NCBI RefSeq assembly: GCF_001712755.1
Contig: NZ_MDKC01000001.1
Span: 1 to 64,000 of the forward strand
Source of the DNA: Gottfriedia luciferensis
GTDB taxonomy: Bacteria; Bacillota; Bacilli; Bacillales; Bacillaceae_G
Length of the DNA: 64,000 nt
Reading direction: 5' to 3'
In this document: positions 63,550 to 64,000 of the stretch, piece by piece
Position numbering within the stretch: the stretch's first letter is position 1
How the letters are laid out: the number at the start of each line of letters is the position of its first letter
The notes under the pieces: model-generated
What the model was told of the DNA's origin: nothing
What the model saw: only the letters and a program-made list of their open reading frames with translations
Databases searched by the model: none
Translations under genes and position numbers: made by a program

Positions 63550-64000
63550 ATGAGGTTGGAACGGTTGAACTACAATAAAATAAAAGTTTTTCTTACATCT
63601 GATGATTTATCTGAACGTGGTCTGACAAAAGAAGACTTATGGTACAATGCACCAAAAGTTCAACAGCTTTTTCAAGATATGATGCATGAAGCTAGCGTAG
63701 AACTAGGTTTCGAAGTAGATGGAAAAGTATCCGTTGAAGTTTTCTCTCTTCAAGCTCAAGGAATGGTTGTAATTGTAACAAAATCCGATGAAATTGAAGA
63801 AGAGGAAGACGAATTTCAAGACGATTTTATCTCAATGGAAGTAATCCTAGATGAAAGTGAACATATATTGTACGAGTTTTCTACTTTAGATGATCTAATC
63901 CTACTTTCTGAAAAATTGGTTTCATGTGATGCTTTAGGTGGGAGATTATTCTCTTTTGAAAATACGTTTTACTTAAAGTTCGAGGAGAATGAAATAGGAA
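63550..64000 (+). CDS. mecB: Adaptor protein MecB/YpbH (3' end beyond window)
   Basis: First 150 residues of a MecA-family adaptor that delivers substrates to ClpC. The start MRLERLNYNKIKVFLTSDDL followed by RGLTKEDLWYNAPKVQQLF closely follows B. subtilis YpbH. The N-terminal substrate domain (about 1-75), an acidic linker (SDEIEEEEDEFQDDF) and the beginning of the ClpC-binding domain (GGRLFSFENTFYLKFEE) are seen. AAGGAGG lies before ATG 63550. The frame is open to the end of the window. Confidence 0.93.
   Translation, partial: MRLERLNYNKIKVFLTSDDLSERGLTKEDLWYNAPKVQQLFQDMMHEASVELGFEVDGKVSVEVFSLQAQGMVVIVTKSDEIEEEEDEFQDDFISMEVILDESEHILYEFSTLDDLILLSEKLVSCDALGGRLFSFENTFYLKFEENEIG

Overview
The window is a chromosomal segment of a low-GC, endospore-forming member of the Bacillaceae. 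The gene order fur-yqzK-xerD, deoB-pupG, dacF-spoIIAA-spoIIAB-sigF, spoVAA to spoVAF, ypuA-ppiB, ribT-ypuF-scpA-scpB-ypuI, dacB-spmA-spmB, rluB-resABCDE, ribU, fer-ypbB-recS-ypbD-ypbE and mecB follows the Bacillus subtilis backbone as I remember it. The genus cannot be fixed from the sequence alone. No tRNA, rRNA, phage, transposase or CRISPR locus was seen.

Layout. 1-5.8 kb: alpha/beta hydrolase, spoIIM, fur, yqzK, xerD, map and the Mn-riboswitch-controlled TerC protein YkoY. 6-14 kb: nucleoside salvage (deoB, pupG, pdp, a nucleoside hydrolase, a purine permease). 14-16.4 kb: a Ytr-like GntR/ABC exporter operon on the minus strand. 16.6-24.7 kb: the forespore block (dacF-spoIIA-sigF, then the seven-gene spoVA operon) with recognisable SigF, SigH and SigG promoter candidates. 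25-34 kb: ypuA, ppiB, a coat-like cupin, an orphan ribT, a YjcZ peptide, the ScpAB condensin subunits, an ArAE membrane protein and a long superoxide dismutase. 34.5-36.8 kb: dacB-spmAB. 37-42 kb: a segment that splits spmB from rluB and carries mccA-mccB-yrrT-luxS plus a tandem pair of unknown small genes. 42-49 kb: rluB and resABCDE (cytochrome c maturation plus its two-component system). 49.3-53 kb: a cobalamin riboswitch driving btuFCD and an adenosyltransferase. 53-64 kb: a kinase-like protein, FMN riboswitch and ribU, ferredoxin, ypbB-recS-ypbD-ypbE, a CBS-ACT protein, a decayed metallophosphoesterase, a MerR protein with a B12-binding domain and the 5' part of mecB.

The most unusual signals are non-coding. 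(1) Three arrays of a short TGCAAWTAAAA-type motif repeat with an almost strict 21-bp period, and all three lie between convergent genes. (2) A dispersed ~130-170-bp palindromic element has four good copies and decayed relics. (3) At three convergent or operon-end sites, two nearly identical rho-independent terminators flank either this element or one of the arrays. In the coding part, the items most worth a second look are a metallophosphoesterase homologue that lacks all its metal motifs and may have an ATA start, and a CarH-like B12 regulator whose conserved Trp is Cys.
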